The translations under genes were made by a program, and so were the position numbers. Shown piece by piece: positions 58,473 through 64,000 of a stretch of 64,000 nucleotides of DNA. The notes beneath the pieces are model-generated. The model was given only the letters and a program-made list of their open reading frames with translations. It ran no database searches and had not been told where the DNA came from. Each line of letters begins with the position of its first letter. Position 1 is the stretch's first letter. Origin of the DNA: Nageia nagi (Eukaryota > Pinophyta); contig JBITNC010000002.1 in the NCBI GenBank assembly GCA_050084985.1, positions 32,240,001 through 32,304,000 of the forward strand. The letters run 5' to 3'.

Positions 58473-60382
58473 TGTAATGTCTCCAATTTTCAAGGTTTCA
58501 TTCATTTTTGAGTTTTAGAAGATTATGTATTCTATAAGGCCAAAATGGACATTTCAACATCAAAAATGGAAATAGAACCTTGTGCTAATGATTTTGAAAG
58601 GTTACATTACCTATGTTGGTCAAGAAATGAGGAAGTTATGGTACTTTGAAGTTCACCCATAGAACCAATCTACTCATATCACACACATGCATGGGAATCT
58701 AGTATTCTCATTCCAATTTACTTCTAGAAAGGTTACGTCCTTCCTTTAAGAATGTGCAATGATTTCTTGGTTAATTTAGAAGTGTTTTATATTTATTTAT
58801 GAGCATTTCATTGTAATAATCTCTTTATTATAAGTTCCACTTGGAGATTAGTTAATTTCTTCAATTATGGGATGTTGGGCCTACTTTAGCATGATAAGAG
58901 TAATTTAGTTAATTAACAAAATGCAAATACTATTGTATTTAGAATACCAAGGAAATTATAATTATAAATGTAATTTTAGTTTCATTTACTGAGATGTTGC
59001 ATGTTTTAGCCTTGATGATTGTAATATTGGCATTAAATGTATCTCTAGTCATTAGTGCTCGCCTCTTTGAGATAGAGCATCCCCCTAAGTAATTACATTG
59101 ACTACAAGAATATTTGGAGCTCCAAGGATGGACTCTACACTTCAAACTAGGCATTGGCAATATCAAGATAAGTAGATGACCCTAAAGCATGGATGTTGGG
59201 CATGGGAGCATCCCAAGATCCCACATTTGACTTCCTAGGTACATAGATCAATGGAAATGATCATGAGGTGCTCCATTATCATCCCGTCTTGGATGTTACC
59301 TTTGCTAGCCCTTGGATGTGATTTTACTTATCCCAAGGATCCCATCATTTATTTAAAGTGGGGGAGAGGCCCTAATATGCTAAATCATTTATTATAGGTA
59401 TTAGTTTTATTTCTTAGAAAGTATGTATTATGTTCCATGCAATGGTGCCTTAGATGAATCATGGCTTACTCAATGTATGCCAAGAAAGGTTTGGAAGATG
59501 TTGTATGTTGCATACATGAGCACACATATCACATCTCGCTATCATTGGATCATCTCAATGCAAGATTAGAAGATGATTACCCTCAACTATAAAAGGAGAA
59601 CTCATAATAATTATAAGATATGCTAAATTTGATTATAAACCTTAATTTCAAATTGAGTGGAGACTCTATCTTATCCACTTATGGGGTGATTTGCATTTGA
59701 GGTATCAAGGGGAGAAGAGGCTACCTTTGAAATTATTCTAGACATATTAAGAGGAACAATGTTGGTTCCATCATAATTGTTGTAGAGGAGACCTAGTATC
59801 GCCTCACTATTTCTAAGAATGGTGAGGCCCTAGAGCCATCTAAAATAACCTTATAGGATATAGTCCTAGTACAAACTCCATAGGTCAACAAAAATATTAT
59901 AATTTATCTACTTTTTTAATATTCAATACAATTATATTTTATTGTTGAAAATTTTCTATCTATCTCTTTGTGCTTGAACATTGGATTGGAAGTGTAGTTT
60001 GCATTGTTGAATTCCTATTATTACTTCCCATTTGCAACATTAGATTACTAGGGATATTTTACATGTTTAAAATCATCTTTTGCATTCTAATATGGACATT
60101 GAATTTTTAGATTAATTTAAAATTAGAGTTACTATTTTGTTCTTGAGTTGAGACATTGGAAGACTAGAAGAATTGCATGCTTGAATATTGTGTTTTGCTC
60201 ATCATAGTTGGATGTTGAATTAGGAGGCATTTTTGTGAGTTAGAAGTCATATTTAGCCTTTCTAGCAAGTTGTTAGCTTAATTGGTGTATTTTTTTCTTG
60301 TTTTTTATCATTATGAAATCCAAAATCCAAACATCCCACTCCTAGGGAACATTTGAGGAGTGACCCTAAAAATTACTCATCA
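58473..60382 (+). repeat. 5' LTR of family D element (about 1.91 kb)
   Basis: Starts TGTAATGTCTCCAATTTTC and ends ATTACTCATCA, directly followed by a primer site. TATAAAAGG at 59588-59596 fits an LTR promoter. It is in the opposite orientation to copies 1 and 2. The ORF at 58939-59166 (minus) is chance. Confidence 0.6.
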
Positions 60383-60385
60383 TAG

Positions 60386-60398
60386 TGGTATCATAGCC
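60386..60398 (+). other. primer binding site of D (initiator Met tRNA type)
   Basis: TGGTATCATAGCC, one change from TGGTATCAGAGCC, three bases after the LTR. A second AGTGGTATCA occurs near 60490 but is not next to an LTR end. Confidence 0.7.
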
Positions 60399-61885
60399 TT
60401 GATTCTACCATCTTGTTAGAGGGTATCATTCATGGATGGTTTAGAATTTAAGATGAAGAGAGACTGAAGATTGGGATACCCACATCATAGTGGTATCACA
60501 CATGGGATAATTTTTGAAGTGAAGTTGGAGATCTTACTCTTGTTGTTGGATAAGAGTTGATAAGTTATTGCTAAAGAAGATTGCTAGAGGAGTTGAAGGA
60601 GGTATAGAAGACTTATTTTGATATTCTACCATATCATACTACTATTTTCAAATCATTTTTGTTGTCTTATTGAGGAATGGAGTTGATATAACATCATAAT
60701 GGTCATTCTAAAGGAGTTCTAGAGGATCTTGATGACTGTAGAAAGTTGTTAAGGATCTTGGAGCCCTATCTCATCATTCTAACAAGATGTTGGGCATATA
60801 TTGGTCCTAATTTTAAATTTTGAATCTCTAAGGAGGTTCATATATTTTGAAAAGCTACATTAATAAAATGTTTTTGCATCTTTTATTTCAATTTGAACCT
60901 CATTCTCAATTTATTTTTGAGTTCAAGGGAGGAATAAGTGTATTTTTGGAGAGTTTGAACCTATCTAGGGATATATGTTGGTGTTATAGAGCTATTTTGT
61001 AGCTTATCAACATTTTAAGGGTACTTTAAAGAGGATACTAGTATTATAAGGGTTTTCATATGATTAAAGTTACATTCTAGAACTATTTGAGGCTAGATGT
61101 TGTATTTTTGAATCATTGGAGGTCGGATGTTGCACACTGAATGTATTTTTGAGCTTAGTTATGTATTTTTATCTCTATGGGAGATATATGTTTGTGTTTT
61201 AAGTTCCTTTTAAAGGTTAATTATACATTTTGAATCTATTTAAAGCCAAACATTGGATTCTTGAAGGTATTTTTGAATACCTTGCTATGTTTCAAGACCT
61301 TTTTCAAGGTTAGTTTGGCATTTTGATCTCATCCTATACCAAGCATTGGGATTGTACATGTCCTAGTGGATTACCTCTCATGAGGTTAGGAGGGTTCTTA
61401 TTGTTTGTTCTTCACCTAAGGTTCATCAAGTACAAGAAATATCTTCATATTCTTTCAATTGGCATGTGTTCAAACATTTTTTATGGATTAATTTTTCAAT
61501 TTAACCAAGTTTTGATCAATTTTAGTGAATTACCAAAATTGTTAAGATAAACAATACTTTGGATAATTTTTATGTGCATGGAGTGGAACAAACATGAATT
61601 TTATTGTAAAACTTGAGAAAAAATTGATGGGTTCATAAAAAATTGGGAAATTTGGGCCATTAACCTAATGACGATGCTAGGATCTTAAAGGTACTATTGG
61701 GATGAAAAATTCATAAAAAGACATTAATTACTAACTGTACAAATTTAGATACACATTAGAACTTAAAAAATTACCTTTAGTTTCATGATTTATTGCAAAA
61801 AAATAAGATATTTTGGTATTTTAGTTTTGAATTTGCATTTATTATTTTCTTATCATTGGAGTGATATTTTGCTTTTTTCATGGAT
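60399..61885 (+). other. internal region of D before the PMD gene
   Basis: No gag or other coding match found. Several weakly repeated phrases (GGATGTTG, TTTTGAATC) between 60790 and 61320. It ends in a T-rich tract and GGATGCAG, a possible splice acceptor. Confidence 0.35.
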
Positions 61886-64000
61886 GCAGGACCATGTGTA
61901 CCTCATGAGGTGTGATCCATAGAGTCCCTCTATAGATAATACCTTGTATTTGGTACTTGTAACTAAGGAGAGGGGGTGCATGGATGCATTCAAGCTAGAT
62001 CACATGAGAGATGTTATTCACATCGCATATGACAAGTACTTCATGACCATATTGATGAAGCATTAGTGTGATGAAATGAACACCTTTCATCTTCCCATGA
62101 GTGAGATTACCATCACCCTTGTTAACATCCATGGCCACATCCTATGGGTACCCATGAAGGGTACATTAATTGAGAGAGCTACTCTCTCTTTATGGAGGAG
62201 ATGGATGAGTAGTGTCACTAGTTGATGGGTGTGAGGTACATGAGGGGGATCTTAATAGAATGCATTCAAAACACATGCATGCACATGATTATTAAAAGAA
62301 CCCTTATTTAAAAAATTTACCACCTCCCATTTTAATTTATTAAACCATTCATGGTAAAATCCTATATAATAAATAATAACCCTTTTTAAAAACTCGCCAT
62401 TTTACAAAAAAATAGAATCAATTTTTAATACCTATTAATAGTTTTATCATTTCATCAATGCATAATATTTACTTCAACAATAGAAAAGTTGACTTGGACA
62501 TGGACCTAAAATACTATGGGTTCCACCTCTAATACATAATAAATATTATATTTTTTCTCTTTATCTAGGCTTACTATGATTTTTTCTTAACCAACCACAA
62601 CTACATTGTACTCTTCTTTAGCTAGATGTTGTAAGAAGACTTTGTAAGCTTTGGAACATATAGAATGGTATCTTAGATTAAGATAACCCTATCCATATTG
62701 ATAGTAGACATCCTTCCTTACTTGACCATGTAAATTCATCTAATGTATTTAAATTAATTTAATTTTGTATAAAGATAAATAAATAAATTAATTTAATATA
62801 TTGGAATCAAGTCAATAATAAAATAATAGAATAATATTTTTATTATTTCATAATATTAAAATTGAAGCAAAATAGAAGAATAATATTATCATATAGGGGT
62901 ACTTTGGGTATGCCAACTAGAAGAAATGCCATCCAACCCCTCTTTTACCACCCCCCTTAAAAACCCCTTCCATCCTAGTAACCCCCACCCCTGATAACCA
63001 TCCACTCTTGATCACCCTCACGGTAACCCTCTACTTTGGTAAAAAATCCTCCCACCCTTCCATTATAAAATATGTACCAATATACCAATACTTCAAATTG
63101 ATACAAAAAATTCCCCCTTGTAGCACTCATGTGTTATTTACCATTTCATACTAATATACCTCCCTATGGTGAGGTACTACTAGTAGCAAAAGAAGAAGGA
63201 TCCCCTTCATGATACACTATATATGCCCCCATAGGATATAGATAACACACGATGGTTATGGCTATACGTTACAACTCTTATTGATACCATCTTATGTAGT
63301 GATAAGAGCCATGAATGCTTTCATATCAGCTTGATTCTTATAGTGCAAGGGATATGTATACAAGGAGAGAGGCATGCATGGGATTCATGCATATTAGCTA
63401 TACTATATTGAGATCTTCAAAAATTTATCAATATGAAGAAGGATGAAAATAGTATCACTCATTCATTTGTTTTTAAAAACTTAGGCATATGAGCACATCA
63501 ATGTAGTTTAGAGGTATCTACTAATGGTTACTTTGGTAGAGATTCTCCATTAGTTTCAATGTAACACCACTTAGAGAATTAGGTTGACACATGAGTAGAC
63601 TAATTTCATCAACTAATAGATCTTTTGTATGAGGATGATATTATTTAGGATCCATACTTTGAATTACTAATGTCTTATGAGTCTGATGGGGAGTTATCAT
63701 TGAGCATGACTCCATGCCATATACAGGGTCACACATGGGTGATTGAGTTTTATGATCTAGATCAAGTACTCAAGAAATTCTATTTGATGTAGGATGTGCA
63801 TTAGGATCCTTAATTCATTTGATTTGACCTTATAGTATTAGGTGATACAAATATTAGGCTATTATTATAGGATACCTAGTCCTGGCATCCTAGATCTTGA
63901 AGTGGAAGGAGTTAGAGGACCTTATCCTCAGGGTAACCACACTACATCATCAATATAATTCTAAGTACTAGATATGGTAGGATACTATATGACCTACTCC
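61886..64000 (+). pseudogene. PMD gene remnant (third copy), runs off the window
   Basis: First block 61890-62265 includes MRDVIHIAYDKYF and then CDEMNTFHLPMSEITITLVNI (about 62068-62135), the PMD hallmark (xTHTFHLPxGExTxTLxDV). After about 0.95 kb without a match (62270-63215), the frame resumes with LIDTILCSDKSHECFHISL, RHAWDSCILAILY (about 63375-63410), LLYEDDII-DPYFELLMSYESDGE (about 63610-63690) and FYDLDQVLKKFYL, in the order of PMD C-terminal segments. It differs clearly from the PMD of B and C. It lies in sense with the D LTR. Confidence 0.65.
62270..63215. other. unmatched segment interrupting the third PMD gene
   Basis: AT-rich with a C-rich patch (62935-63060, CCCTCTTTTACCACCCCCC-type). 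No terminal repeats or duplication found by eye. It may be a long intron or an old insertion. Confidence 0.3.

Noticed and set aside
1-64000. Endogenous plant pararetrovirus
   Set aside because: All RT remnants come with LTRs, integrase or gypsy-type primer sites; no movement or caulimovirid coat protein signature was seen.

Overview
The window is plant nuclear DNA, AT-rich and made almost entirely of decayed, nested LTR retrotransposons. I found no intact host gene, no rRNA or tRNA gene and no CRISPR array. The abundance of old Ty3/gypsy elements of the Tat and chromovirus types, the plant-type initiator-Met primer sites and the plant-specific plant mobile domain (PMD) genes point to a seed plant. 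A large-genome gymnosperm is my guess, but the sequence does not prove it.

Layout. (1) 1-3751: 5' part of a Tat-like element (B2, minus strand; gag start, leader, 837-bp LTR), cut by the window edge. (2) 3752-7583, continuing at 31434-34375: an older plus-strand element (X1) with an integrase remnant, a long post-integrase ORF and an LTR-like end. (3) 7584-31433: a minus-strand chromovirus (A) with 383-bp LTRs, inserted in X1. (4) 9690-27552: a 17.9-kb minus-strand Tat-like element (B) inserted in the RNase H of A, with two 849-bp LTRs and an exact ATTTC target duplication. (5) 34380-39030: a second copy of the X 3' part (X2), including a 100-bp tandem array. (6) 39040-50276: a plus-strand, older relative of B (C), truncated at its 5' side. 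(7) 50300-51850: a minus-strand L1-like LINE fragment. (8) 52200-52660: AC/TG/AT microsatellites. (9) 53600-64000: three LTRs of another family (D) and a third PMD gene remnant running off the window.

The most interesting system is the B/C family. Besides gag-PR-RT-RNH-aRNH-INT, both diverged copies carry: a sense ORF of about 390 codons after integrase; an antisense, intron-containing PMD gene whose first exon begins MPP in both; a pair of 37-nt hairpins, 29 nt apart, between the two convergent genes, whose stems differ by paired substitutions between copies; and clusters of a short GCTGGCATT-like motif in the LTRs and around the PMD promoter and intron. The 5' leader adds another series of 25-29-nt hairpins with covarying outer stems. 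The shared layout suggests a conserved accessory cassette rather than a one-off gene capture.

Decay is mostly C-to-T/G-to-A: CGA to TGA and CAG to TAG stops, and Asp-to-Asn in the RT active sites of both A and B. This fits methylated, silenced DNA.
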